Source: Holophagales bacterium (GTDB taxonomy: Bacteria > Acidobacteriota > Thermoanaerobaculia > Multivoradales > Multivoraceae). From it: 64,000 nt of DNA. Positions 18,962-27,762 of the stretch are shown here, one piece after another (position 1 is the stretch's first letter; every line of letters starts with the position of its first letter). The position numbers and the translations under genes were made by a program. The stretch covers positions 382,363 to 446,362 of the forward strand of contig VXZQ01000001.1 in NCBI GenBank assembly GCA_009845425.1, written 5' to 3'. The notes beneath the pieces are model-generated. The model was given only the letters and a program-made list of their open reading frames with translations. It was not told the DNA's origin and made no database searches.

Positions 18962-20811
18962 TGCACCTCGCGCGCCACGCCGCCCTTCTGGGGACCCTGC
19001 TTCTGCCGGCCGCGGCGACGGCCCAGCAACAGGACGAGCCGGCCGTCTTCTCGGAGGTGATCGACGTCCGGGTCGTGAACGCCGAGGTCGTCGTCACGGA
19101 CCGGGACGGGAACCGGGTCCACGGCCTGACGGCCGCCGACTTCGAACTCCTGGTCGACGGCGAGCCGATGCCGATCAGCTACTTCACCGAGATCGCGGAG
19201 GGGTTCGCGCAGGGGGCGGCGACAGGCGCCGTGGCCGGGGTGCCCGACCTGAACCCCTACGCGCCGGTCGGCACGAACTTTCTCATCTTCATCGACGACT
19301 TCTTCTCCATCGAACGCGACCGGAACCGCGTGCTCGACAGCCTGGAAGAGGACCTGCGGGAACTCGGTCCGGTGGATCGGGTCGCCGCCGTCGCGTTCGA
19401 TGGCGACAGCCTGGAGATGCTGACCGCGTGGACGAACGACCCGAGCGTGATGGAGCAGGCACTCGATCGCGCGCGTCGCCGTAGCGCCTACGGTCTGCAG
19501 CGGCTGAGCGAACTGAGGATGAGCGAAGCAGGCCGGGAGGCCCAGGCGATCTTCGAGGCGGTCGCCGATCAGGCCTTCGCCCCGGACCAGAGGGAGGCCG
19601 CCGAGCTCGAGCAGATCGCCCTGGAGGCCAATCCGAGTGTCTCGACGTCGTTCGGGGCAGCGTCGCAGGAGGGCGGGACCGGTGCCGATGTCGCCGCGCA
19701 GGCGCAGGTCATTGCCGGAGAGGACGCCGCCGCGCTGAAGGACCTGGTGGGCACGTCTCTCTCCTCCCAGGAACTCCAGTACGCCCGGAGGCTGGAGGAC
19801 CAGTTGGAACTCTCCGTGCTGGCGGCCATGGCGACGATGCGCAGTCTGGCCAACCAGCCCGGCCGCAAGGTGATGCTGCTGCTCGCGGGCGGCTGGCCGA
19901 GATCGGCGGCCCTCTTCACCGTGGCGGGCAAGGGGGACACGAGCGGCTTCGCGGCCTCGGCCGACGGTGCGCTGATGAGCGAAGACGAACTCTACGGACC
20001 CCTCGTGGCGGCCGCGAACCTGATCGGCTACGCGCTCTATCCGGTGGACCTGCCGGGCCTGAGCGCGAGCTTCGCGGGTGACGCGGCAGGCGGGTTGGGG
20101 CCCGACGCCCAGCCCGACGCGACCGGCGCCGGCCCGCTGGAGCGCGAAGACATGCTGCACAGCACCCTGGATCTGTTGGCCGACTCGACCGGCGGCGTGT
20201 CGATGATCAACGCCGACCGCGATCAGGCGCTTGCCGCGGCGGTCGAGGACACCCGCTCCTACTACTGGATCGGCTTCGAGCCGCGGCGCCGCGAGGACGA
20301 GGCCTTTCACGACATCAAGGTGCGTCTGGCCGGCCGGCCGGACCTCCGCGTGCGCACCCGCGAGGGCTACGTGGACATGTCCCGCGACCGCGAAGTGTCG
20401 ATGACGGTCGACGCCGCCATGCGGTTCGGCATTCCCCCGGATGCCCGGCCGCTCGAAGTGCGCTTTTCCGATCCGGTTCGCGCCGGCCGCCGGAGGATGT
20501 CGATGGCCGTCGAAGTGGTCATTCCGCTCGACCACGTCGAGCTCATTCCGGTAGCCGGCGGCTGGCGGAACGAGCTGGAGGTCCGGGTGACGGCGATGGA
20601 CCAGGACGGCAACCGGTCCGAGATGTCGAGGGAGAGGATCCTGATCGCCGGCCCCGCGAAGCCGCGCCCGGGCCAGGTGTTCTACTACGAGACGGACCTG
20701 GTGTTCCGGCGCCGCGACCACACCTGGGTGATCGCGGTCTACGACCCACTGACCGGCACGGTTCTGACTTCGAGGGGAGAAGTCGGCCGGGTCGGAAAGG
20801 AATCGCCATGA
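18961..20811 (+). CDS. Secreted VWFA-related protein (acidobacterial type)
   Basis: 616 residues. The start ATG overlaps the reductase stop (TGATG), and a signal peptide ends at ATAQQ. The N-terminal pattern VVNAEVVVTDRDGNRVHGLTAADFELLVDG followed by FLIFIDDFF and a von Willebrand factor A fold matches the acidobacterial VWFA-related family. This is one of the better taxonomic hints in the window. No complete MIDAS DxSxS is obvious; FIDDFFSIERD occupies its place. The C-terminal part (about 430-616) is beta-rich, with YYWIGFEPRRREDEAFHDIKV. It overlaps the sulfatase start by four bases (ATGA). Function is unknown, probably protein-protein interaction at the cell surface. Confidence 0.88.
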
Positions 20812-22286
20812 CCTCCCGCAACCACCTTCTCTCTCGACGCGAGGTTCTCGTCTCCGGCGCGGCGGCGACCGCGGCCGCTCTCACCGGCTGTGGCGACGCT
20901 CAGGTTCCGGGACCGCACGCGATCAGACGGCCGAACATCCTGCTGCTGATCTCGGACCAGCACCGCTTCGACTGGATGGGACGGAACCCGGACGTTCCGG
21001 TCCCCACGCCGCACCTGGACGCCCTGGCGGCACGCGGCGCCGACTTCACCCGGGCGATCGTGCCCTCTCCGGTGTGCGGCCCGTCCCGCTCGTGCCTCGC
21101 GTCCGGGATGGAGTACGAGAACTGCACCGTCGCAAGGAACCGCGACGAGTACAACGCGGCGCTCCGGCCGACCTTCTACAAGCATCTCCACGACAGCGGC
21201 TACCACACGATGGCCTGCGGGAAGATCGATCTGCACAAGGGTCCGGACGGCCGCCGCCCCGACGGCAAGCTGCACATGGAGGAGTGGGGCTTCACCAACA
21301 TGGAGATCACCGGCGGCAGGGCTGGCGGACGCGGCGAGCCGTACGGGCTCTGGCTCGATTCGCTCGACCCTCCTCTGAAGGACCTCCATGACGAGGACAT
21401 GGAGAGGCGGCTGGAGCCCCGGCACGTCAACTGGTGGGGGATGACGGATCCCACCCCGATCGGCGACCACGCCTACAAGGACAACTACACCGCGCGCACC
21501 GGCATGGAGTTGCTCGACGAGGTTCCCGACGGGAATCCCTGGTTCCTGATCGTCAACTTCAACGGGCCACACCCGCCGATGGACATCACCGAGCGGATGG
21601 AGCGCCAGTACCGCGGGCCGGACCGGGTGATCGAGAACTTCCCGCAGCCGCACAACTACCACGGCATCGGCCGGGGCGGACAGCTGCTCGCGCCACCGTC
21701 CCCGTTCACGCCGGAACATCACGTCCGCATCCGCCAGAACTACTCCGCGATGATCGAGAACATCGACCGCTGGATCGGGCTCTACGAAGAGCGTCTCGTT
21801 GAGCGCGGGGAACTCGACGACACGATCGTCATCTACACGAGCGACCATGGCGAGATGCTGGGAGACCACGACTACTGGGGCAAGGGCGTTCCGCAGGAGG
21901 CTTCGTGGAGGATTCCCCTGGTCATGGCAGGGCCGGACATCGCGGCCGGCACCCGCAGCGACGCACTCGTCTCCCTGATGGACCTCGCCGCGACCAGCCT
22001 CGACTACGCCGAGGTCGACGTCCCCGAGGAGATGCAGAGCCGCTCGCTGCGGCCGCTGCTGGATACGGGCCGAGGGGAGCACCGCGAGCACGTCCGCTCC
22101 GCCCTAAGGACGGGCAAGGCGGCCAGCGGGCAGTTCCGCGTCGTCCAGGACCAGCGCTACAAGCTGGTCGATGGCTTCCACGAGGAGCAGGAGCTGTACG
22201 ACCTGGAAGCGGACCCGTGGGAAGACGAGAACATCGCCGCCGCGAAGCCGGAAGTCGTGGCCCGGCTGGAGAAGCTGCTGGTGTAG
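20808..22286 (+). CDS. Secreted sulfatase
   Basis: 492-residue alkaline-phosphatase-superfamily sulfatase. The N-terminus LLSRREVLVSGAAATAAALTGC combines a twin-arginine-like motif with a lipobox. NILLLISDQHRFD holds the metal-binding Asp; PVCGPSRS gives the CxPSR motif with Cys90, the residue converted to formylglycine; YTSDHGEMLGDH provides the second metal site. Substrate sulfate ester unknown. Last gene of the plus-strand run that starts at 11636. A strong hairpin (22311-22332) follows before the convergent gene. Confidence 0.92.
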   Translation: MTSRNHLLSRREVLVSGAAATAAALTGCGDAQVPGPHAIRRPNILLLISDQHRFDWMGRNPDVPVPTPHLDALAARGADFTRAIVPSPVCGPSRSCLASGMEYENCTVARNRDEYNAALRPTFYKHLHDSGYHTMACGKIDLHKGPDGRRPDGKLHMEEWGFTNMEITGGRAGGRGEPYGLWLDSLDPPLKDLHDEDMERRLEPRHVNWWGMTDPTPIGDHAYKDNYTARTGMELLDEVPDGNPWFLIVNFNGPHPPMDITERMERQYRGPDRVIENFPQPHNYHGIGRGGQLLAPPSPFTPEHHVRIRQNYSAMIENIDRWIGLYEERLVERGELDDTIVIYTSDHGEMLGDHDYWGKGVPQEASWRIPLVMAGPDIAAGTRSDALVSLMDLAATSLDYAEVDVPEEMQSRSLRPLLDTGRGEHREHVRSALRTGKAASGQFRVVQDQRYKLVDGFHEEQELYDLEADPWEDENIAAAKPEVVARLEKLLV

Positions 22287-22310
22287 GTCGCCGCTCCGCG
22301 GCCGCTTCTT

Positions 22311-22332
22311 CCGCGGGTCAGAAGACCCGCGG
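22311..22332. terminator. Strong hairpin between convergent genes
   Basis: CCGCGGGTC-AGAA-GACCCGCGG is a perfect 9 bp stem with a tetraloop, in the 80-base gap between the 3' ends of the sulfatase and the M24-like gene. A bidirectional terminator role is plausible, though there is no T-run. Confidence 0.5.
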
Positions 22333-22338
22333 CTTACA

Positions 22339-22363
22339 GCCGGCCAGAGGGCCGGCGCACCGA
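22339..22363 (-). repeat. GC-rich hairpin repeat, copy 2
   Basis: Reverse-orientation copy of the dispersed repeat: GCCGGCC-AGAG-GGCCGGC hairpin followed by GCACCGA. It lies next to the 9 bp hairpin at 22311-22332 in the convergent intergenic gap. Confidence 0.8.
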
Positions 22364-22366
22364 CAG

Positions 22367-24577
22367 CTACCGGATCAGGATGAGTTCCGTCTGCGGCGGC
22401 GAGAGATACTCGATGCCGTCCTCGCCGGCGAGCGCCTCTTCGTGCGCCCACCAGAACAGGTACTGGTCCTCGCCCTCAGGGGCCGGGGAAGGCATGTAGA
22501 AGAAGTACTCGATGACGAAGTGGTGGTACGGGGCGAGCGGAATGTCCTTCGACCAGTCCGGGCCCAGGGAGCCGATCCGGGGGCCGAAGTAGGTCTCAAC
22601 CGAGGCTGGCCGGGCCCCCAACGTCTGTCCGTGGGAGTCCATGGAAATGTGTGTCTTCCCCGTATCGAAGCCGGCGGCGTAGGCCGGGAAGTCGTTCTTC
22701 GGCGTCACCATGTGAAGCTGGTTGTCGCGCACGACGATGCCGGCTTCCTCGAACATCCGTTCGTAGTCGCGAATGATCTCGCGCGGCGTGAGTCCGGCCT
22801 TGATCGTCTCGGCCAGGATCGCCTCGACGCGCAGGTACTCGGCCCAGAGATCCTGGATCTCGGGAGGCGGTTCCGTCTCGGCGTCGCGCAGCACGTAGGC
22901 ATACATGCCGATGCTCGGGTTGGTGACGATGTCACCGCCCTGAACGACGGCGTCCTCCCAACCCTCGCTGCGGCCACGCTGTGACTGGCCGGTCCGCATG
23001 CGGCGCATGATCGTCAATTCGGTCTCGTCGATCCTGGTAACGCCCGGCTCGATCGCGGCCAGCGCGTCCTCGAACAGCCACAGCTCGTCGCGTCGCATCC
23101 GCTTCAGCAACTCGACCTCGCTCGGCACCTGGTGGTTGATGTAGTCCATCATCAGCCACTCGGACGAGATCAGCCGGCCCGCGTATGTCCCGCCGAGTTC
23201 CTCGGAAAGCAACAGGTAGTCGGTGTGCGAGAGGCCGTCGATCTCGCCCCGGTAGGTCGGCCACGGGCCCAGCTCGTGCTTGAAGTTGACCGCGATGACG
23301 TCCGGGTCGCGCTCTGCGACGAAGTCCCGGAGGCCCTCGAAACGGTAGTCGTACTCCGTCAACGGGCCGCCGACCGGCTCCTGGACCCGGACCGCGGGCG
23401 CCACGATGTCGTAGGCGCCGCTCTCTTCGACAAACCGGTAGTCCGTCTCGCCCCAGCCGCGCTGGGTGGCGCCCCAGCGCCGTCCGAGGATGGCCCGCTC
23501 GATCCGGTCGCCACCGCGGTCCGTGAACACGAAGACGCCGGAGGCGCTGCCGAGCTCGTCGATGCCGAACGAGTCGGGGATCGACTCCCGCATGACGTGG
23601 ATCCACATGTCGACGCCGCGCTCCCTCATGATCTCCGGGAGAACGAGATCGAACTTGTCGCGCCGGATCTTCCGGTTCGCCGCTTCATAGGGAGAGCGGA
23701 ATTCGTACGGCTCGATCACGAGCGGCGCGCCGTCGTAGTTCCCGTCCGGGATGACCATCGGGATCCGGTACTCGGGATCGTTCAGGACTCCAAAGAGGAC
23801 TGGCTCGCCTTCCCGCAGTTTCTCCGGTGTGTTGAGCGGCCACTCGTGGCCGATCTGTTCCAGACGGCCCGGCAGGTCTTGCGCCCCGATCATCGACGTG
23901 TAGACCCAGTAGATGTACTCGGAGGCCATGCAGCCGTAGTCGCAGGTCACGTCGTCGTAGGTGTACCAGGCGCCCTCCGGGTACTCGTCCGGCGGTCCGT
24001 CGAAGGCGCCGCCGCGGGCGATGTCCATCGCGTCGGTGAGCGCGGTCCCCGGCTCCGTCCCGAACACGTCGGGGTAGGCCACGCCGTAGCCGTTGTCGGT
24101 GACCATGTGCCAGATCTCTTCCAGGGCCGCGTCGAACACGCCGCGCGCGCGGGCGTCGATCTGGGTTTCCTCGTCGTAGAGGCCCTGGCCCCGGGGGGCG
24201 TTGGCCCAGTCCATGTACTCGGCTTCCTCCTGGGTCCCGGTCATCACGATCGTGCCGCCGGTGTCCAGCATCGCCTGGTGGACCTTCGGGTTGTCGATCT
24301 CGCCGTCCTCGTCGTTGTCGAGGAACTGGGCGAGGACGCCTGCCGCGTGCAGGAGCTTGTCGTCGCCGGTCGTGTTCGTGGCGTAGATCGGCACGCCGTG
24401 GACCATCACCTTCTTCACCCAGGCGATCTCGGTCGCGGGCTCGCCTGCGTCGGGCACGCCGGCGCAGGCAGCCAGGATCGCGCTACACACGAGAGCTGGC
24501 AGAACGACTCGCGCGCGCCGCTCCGCGGCAGCGCGCCTGATGCCGGCGAGAACGCCGGCGCACCCAGTGATTTTCAT
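22367..24577 (-). CDS. Lipoprotein: RTX-neighbour domain fused to M24-like (Xaa-Pro peptidase-type) region
   Basis: 736 residues. The start ATG at 24577 is set by AGGAGG 7 bases upstream. The signal with lipobox ILAAC is preceded by an arginine-rich stretch encoded by a copy of the dispersed hairpin repeat. Residues about 45-300 carry the domain also found in the three RTX lipoproteins upstream: DDKLLHAAGVLAQFL, TIVMTGTQEEAE, LEEIWHMVTDNG and SEYIYWVY. Residues about 300-736 resemble the creatinase-like and M24 catalytic halves of Xaa-Pro peptidase relatives (RRDKFDLVLPEIMRERGVDMW, VFTDRGGDRIERA, GGDIVTNPSIG, SMDSHGQTLG, HHFVIEYFF). Not all five M24 metal ligands are obvious, so the peptidase may be inactive. 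Last gene of the minus-strand run from 31765. Confidence 0.78.
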   Translation of the reverse strand: MKITGCAGVLAGIRRAAAERRARVVLPALVCSAILAACAGVPDAGEPATEIAWVKKVMVHGVPIYATNTTGDDKLLHAAGVLAQFLDNDEDGEIDNPKVHQAMLDTGGTIVMTGTQEEAEYMDWANAPRGQGLYDEETQIDARARGVFDAALEEIWHMVTDNGYGVAYPDVFGTEPGTALTDAMDIARGGAFDGPPDEYPEGAWYTYDDVTCDYGCMASEYIYWVYTSMIGAQDLPGRLEQIGHEWPLNTPEKLREGEPVLFGVLNDPEYRIPMVIPDGNYDGAPLVIEPYEFRSPYEAANRKIRRDKFDLVLPEIMRERGVDMWIHVMRESIPDSFGIDELGSASGVFVFTDRGGDRIERAILGRRWGATQRGWGETDYRFVEESGAYDIVAPAVRVQEPVGGPLTEYDYRFEGLRDFVAERDPDVIAVNFKHELGPWPTYRGEIDGLSHTDYLLLSEELGGTYAGRLISSEWLMMDYINHQVPSEVELLKRMRRDELWLFEDALAAIEPGVTRIDETELTIMRRMRTGQSQRGRSEGWEDAVVQGGDIVTNPSIGMYAYVLRDAETEPPPEIQDLWAEYLRVEAILAETIKAGLTPREIIRDYERMFEEAGIVVRDNQLHMVTPKNDFPAYAAGFDTGKTHISMDSHGQTLGARPASVETYFGPRIGSLGPDWSKDIPLAPYHHFVIEYFFYMPSPAPEGEDQYLFWWAHEEALAGEDGIEYLSPPQTELILIR
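24517..24566 (-). repeat. GC-rich double-hairpin repeat, copy 3, inside a coding start
   Basis: Reverse-orientation copy: hairpin 2 (GCCGC-TCC-GCGGC, 24517-24529) and hairpin 1 (GCCGGCG-AGAA-CGCCGGC, from 24542) ending GCACCCA. It lies between the start codon at 24577 and the hydrophobic signal segment, so it is translated as part of the protein N-terminus. Confidence 0.75.
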
Positions 24578-24611
24578 GGTTCGTCCTCCTGGCCGCGCCA
24601 ATGCGGCGAAC

Positions 24612-25211
24612 TCAAGGAGCCAGGAGTTCGCGCCGGACGGCGTCTTCGATCAGTTCCTCGGCGTAGCGCCAGAGCTCGGGCGCGCCGTCCTCGATGCAGC
24701 CGTTGATCTCGCGTACCTGGTCGGCCCGGACGCCGTGCTCCTGCCAGGGGCCGCCGCCGTTGACGTAGTTGAGCACCATCGGCTGCAGGCGGTCCAGCGC
24801 CCTCGCGAACTTGGCCTCGGGGCTCCGCCGGGCCTCGAACTCGTCCCAAATGGCACGCAGTTCGACCCCGCTCTCCCCCGGCAGCAGTCCGAAGATCCGC
24901 TCCGCGGCGCGCTGTTCGCGCTCCTCCTGGTCCTTCAGACCGGCTTGGTCGTAGACGAAGGTGTCGCCCGCGTCGATCTCGACCAGATCGTGCACGATCA
25001 GCATCTTCAGCACCTTGAGCTGATCGAGGCCCGATGCCGCCGCGTGTTCCGACAGCACCAGCGCCATCAAGGTCACATGCCAGGAGTGTTCCGCGGAGTT
25101 CTCGAGCCGCTCGTTGCCGACGATCGAGGTGCGCCGCAGCACCTGCTTGAGCTGGTCGACCTCGACCAGAAAGCGCATCTGCTGCGCGAGTCGTCCGTGC
25201 CGTTCCTGCAT
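24612..25211 (-). CDS. HD-domain phosphohydrolase (YfbR/HDDC2-like 5'-nucleotidase)
   Basis: 199 residues, cytoplasmic. HD-domain metal residues are visible: AEHSWHVTLMA (first His pair), then LIVHDLVEIDAGDTF (HD doublet and following Glu/Asp), with a late Asp in ALDRLQPMV. This is the layout of the YfbR/HDDC2 group, which hydrolyses deoxynucleoside monophosphates; substrate is inferred from family only. I chose the ATG at 25211 (MQERHGRLAQQMRFL). GGAGGGG lies about 17 bases upstream, which is far for a ribosome-binding site. It sits between the RTX lipoprotein array and the M24-like gene and seems functionally unrelated to them. Confidence 0.85.
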   Translation of the reverse strand: MQERHGRLAQQMRFLVEVDQLKQVLRRTSIVGNERLENSAEHSWHVTLMALVLSEHAAASGLDQLKVLKMLIVHDLVEIDAGDTFVYDQAGLKDQEEREQRAAERIFGLLPGESGVELRAIWDEFEARRSPEAKFARALDRLQPMVLNYVNGGGPWQEHGVRADQVREINGCIEDGAPELWRYAEELIEDAVRRELLAP

Positions 25212-25242
25212 CCCGCAACCGTATCCAACCCCTCCGGTAGCT

Positions 25243-26493
25243 CTACTGTTCCAGTTGGACGGTCCCATCGCTGAACTGCAGGGACTCGATGCCCCGCAGC
25301 GTGTCGACGCCGTCCCGGTCCACTTGCGAGTCGGTGACCGTCGTTCCGTCCGCGTCGGTGACCACTTCGTAGTCGGCTACCGGCCCGCTGAAGACCGCCG
25401 TGTCGTCGCCCTCGCCGCCGTCCAGGGTGTCGTTGCCGCCGCCGCCCTCGAGCCGGTTCGCCCCGCCGTTGCCGGTCAGCACATTGTCGTGAGCGTTGCC
25501 GCGCAGGTCCGCGTCGCCGTTGCCGGTCAGCGCAACGTTTCGCAGATGCTGCGTCTTCATCGTGTACCGCACCTCCGGATCGAAGGTCATCGAGAAGGTG
25601 CCGCTGAAGTCGAGCGGCAACTCCGGCGTGTAGGTCAGGTGCGGCGGCACGAACTTGCGGATCAGGTCGAAGCCCAGCGGGTCGTTTTCCTCCATCCGGG
25701 ATCGGCTGCCAGCGAAGTAGCGCCCGAAGTGGGACTGCCCATCGGGAATCTCGCCGGGTTCGATGTCGACCGCCTCGTACATGGTCGGCGGCACGGTCCA
25801 GAGGTCGTAGTAGTTGTCGATCAGCACGCCAACGTACTCGTTCGGGTGCTCCTGCGGCTCGTCGTCGGGCCAGCCGCGCCAACCGTTCGCCTTGGCGACG
25901 TCGTTCGCCGCCCGCATCTCGGCGATCATGTCCGGCAGCGTCGGCTTGATCCCGTAGTCGTGGATCAGGTGCCATATCTCCTCGTAGGAGGCGTCGCGGG
26001 TGACGTGGCCCATGTAGTCAGCGTCGCCCGGGGCCGGGCACTCGTTCGCGCGCAGGTCCTGCATGCTGAGGTCGGTCGCCCCCCCCAGCCCGGACCGCAT
26101 CGCGGCGTTCAGCTCCTCTTCCGTGTTGAAGAAGACCATCGTGGCCTTGCGGTCCGCCATCGCGCTGGCGATGCCGCTCTTGTCGTCGCCGTACTCCGAG
26201 CCCTGGAAGTCGGTCAGCAGGTGCTCCATCACGTTCAGGCCGTGCTTGATCTGGTCGCGGGTCCAGATGTCCGAGACGAGGAAGTGGATCCGCCTCCCGT
26301 CCGGCGTCGGCACGTAGGCGTATCTGTTGAAGTGCTCGTGGAACACCTCCGGCACGTCGGCCGGCAGGTCGACGATCCCGTCGGGCGAACCCGAGGTGTC
26401 GATTTCCGGCAGCGTGACGAGTTCTCGCGGGGCGCACGAAACCGCCAGCAGCGCGAGAACCGCCATCGGAACGCATGTGCGAATGAGCTTCAT
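25243..26493 (-). CDS. RTX-repeat lipoprotein, paralogue A
   Basis: 416 residues. Signal with lipobox LLAVSC (mature APRELVTLPEID). Residues about 45-290 form a domain I cannot assign to a named family, with conserved TRDQIKHGLNVMEHLL, KATMVFFNTEEEL, SYEEIWHLIHDYG and NEYVGVLIDNYYDLW. A short linker DFSGTFSMTFDPEVRY leads to a C-terminal calcium-binding RTX block (GNAHDNVLTGNGG, LEGGGGNDTLDGGEGDDTAVFSG) and a typical ending DTLRGIESLQFSDG. AGGAGAGACAG precedes the ATG. Third member of an exact tandem array. It differs most from B and C in the segment before the linker (GFDLIRKFVPPHL). Confidence 0.85.
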   Translation of the reverse strand: MKLIRTCVPMAVLALLAVSCAPRELVTLPEIDTSGSPDGIVDLPADVPEVFHEHFNRYAYVPTPDGRRIHFLVSDIWTRDQIKHGLNVMEHLLTDFQGSEYGDDKSGIASAMADRKATMVFFNTEEELNAAMRSGLGGATDLSMQDLRANECPAPGDADYMGHVTRDASYEEIWHLIHDYGIKPTLPDMIAEMRAANDVAKANGWRGWPDDEPQEHPNEYVGVLIDNYYDLWTVPPTMYEAVDIEPGEIPDGQSHFGRYFAGSRSRMEENDPLGFDLIRKFVPPHLTYTPELPLDFSGTFSMTFDPEVRYTMKTQHLRNVALTGNGDADLRGNAHDNVLTGNGGANRLEGGGGNDTLDGGEGDDTAVFSGPVADYEVVTDADGTTVTDSQVDRDGVDTLRGIESLQFSDGTVQLEQ

Positions 26494-26502
26494 CTGTCTC
26501 TC

Positions 26503-27753
26503 CTACTGTTCCAGTTGGACGGTCCCGTCGCTGAACTGCAGAGACTCCACGCCCCGCAGCGTGTCCACGCCGTCCCGGTCCGCTTGCGAGTCGGTCACGG
26601 TCGTTCCGTCCGCGCCGGTGGTCACTTCGTAGTCAGCCGCCGGCCCGCTGAAGACGGCCGTGTCGCTGCCTTCGCCGCCGTCCAGCGTGTCGTTGCCGCC
26701 CCCGCCCTCCAGCACGTTCGCGCCGGCGTTGCCGGTGAGCACGTTGTCGTGAGCGTTGCCCTGCAGATCCGCGTCGCCGCCTCCCGTCAGCGCGACGTTT
26801 CGCAGGTGCTGCGTCTTCATCGTGTACCGCACCTCCGGATCGAACGTCATCGAGAACGTCCCGCTGAAGTCCAGCGGCAGTTCCGGCGTGTAGGTCAAAT
26901 GCGGCCCGACGAACCCCGTGACCAGCGCGTAGCCGAGCGGATCCTTCTCCGGCATCGAAGCGCGGCTGCCGGCGAAGTACTCCCCGAAGTGCGAGTGACC
27001 CTCGGGGTTCTGGCCGGGCTCGATGTCGCGGCCCTCGTACATGGTCGGCGGAACGGTCCAGAGGTCGTAGTAGTTGTCGATCAGGACGCCCACGTACTCG
27101 TTCGGGTGGTTCTCCGGCTCGTCTTCCGGCATGCCCACCCAGCCGTTCTCCGCCGCCTCGTCGTTGGCCGTTCTCATCTCGGCGACCATGTCCGGCAGGG
27201 TCGGAACGACGCCGTAGTCGTGGATCAGGTGCCAGATCTCCTCGTAGGACGCGTCCCTGGTGACGTGGCCCATGTAGTCCGCGTCCCCGGGCGCCGGGCT
27301 CTCGTTCGCCCGCAGGTCCTGCATGCTGAGGTCCGTCGCGTCGGGAAGTCCCCCGCTCATCGCCTGGCGCATATCGGGCGCGTCGTCGAAGAAGACCATC
27401 GTCGCCTTGCGGTCCGCCATCGCGGCGGCGATGCCGCTCTTGTCGTCGCCGTAGACCGACCCAGGGTGATCCGCCAGCAGATGCTCCATCACGTTCAGGC
27501 CGTGCTTGATCTGGTCGCGGGTCCAGCCCTCCGAGATCAGAAAGTGGATCCGCCGGCCGTCCGGCGTCGGGTGGTAGGCGTACCGGTTGAAGTGCTCGTG
27601 GAAGACCTCCGGCACGTCGGCCGGCAGGTCGACGATGCCGTCGGGTGAAGCCGACGTGTCGATGTCCGGCAGCGTGACGAGTTCCCGGGGGGCGCATGAC
27701 ACCGCCAGCAGTGCCAGAAGGGCAATCAGAACGCCTGTACGAGTCGACTTCAC
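26503..27753 (-). CDS. RTX-repeat lipoprotein, paralogue B
   Basis: 416 residues, the same architecture and exact length as its two neighbours: lipobox LLAVSC, unassigned EEIWH-containing domain, RTX block, FSDGTVQLEQ ending. It starts at GTG 27753 with AGGAG upstream. It shares GYALVTGFVGPHL with paralogue C. The RTX block reads NAGANVLEGGGGNDTLDGG. The gene is separated from paralogue A by 9 bases. Signal peptide plus RTX is unusual, since classical RTX proteins leave by a type I system without an N-terminal signal; these look like surface or periplasmic calcium-binding lipoproteins (inference). Confidence 0.85.
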   Translation of the reverse strand: MKSTRTGVLIALLALLAVSCAPRELVTLPDIDTSASPDGIVDLPADVPEVFHEHFNRYAYHPTPDGRRIHFLISEGWTRDQIKHGLNVMEHLLADHPGSVYGDDKSGIAAAMADRKATMVFFDDAPDMRQAMSGGLPDATDLSMQDLRANESPAPGDADYMGHVTRDASYEEIWHLIHDYGVVPTLPDMVAEMRTANDEAAENGWVGMPEDEPENHPNEYVGVLIDNYYDLWTVPPTMYEGRDIEPGQNPEGHSHFGEYFAGSRASMPEKDPLGYALVTGFVGPHLTYTPELPLDFSGTFSMTFDPEVRYTMKTQHLRNVALTGGGDADLQGNAHDNVLTGNAGANVLEGGGGNDTLDGGEGSDTAVFSGPAADYEVTTGADGTTVTDSQADRDGVDTLRGVESLQFSDGTVQLEQ

Positions 27754-27762
27754 CCGTCTCTC

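Noticed and set aside
25114..27648. 844-codon plus-strand open frame over the RTX array
   Set aside because: Periodic only because it is antisense to tandemly duplicated genes; the minus-strand genes have signals, ribosome-binding sites and RTX motifs.
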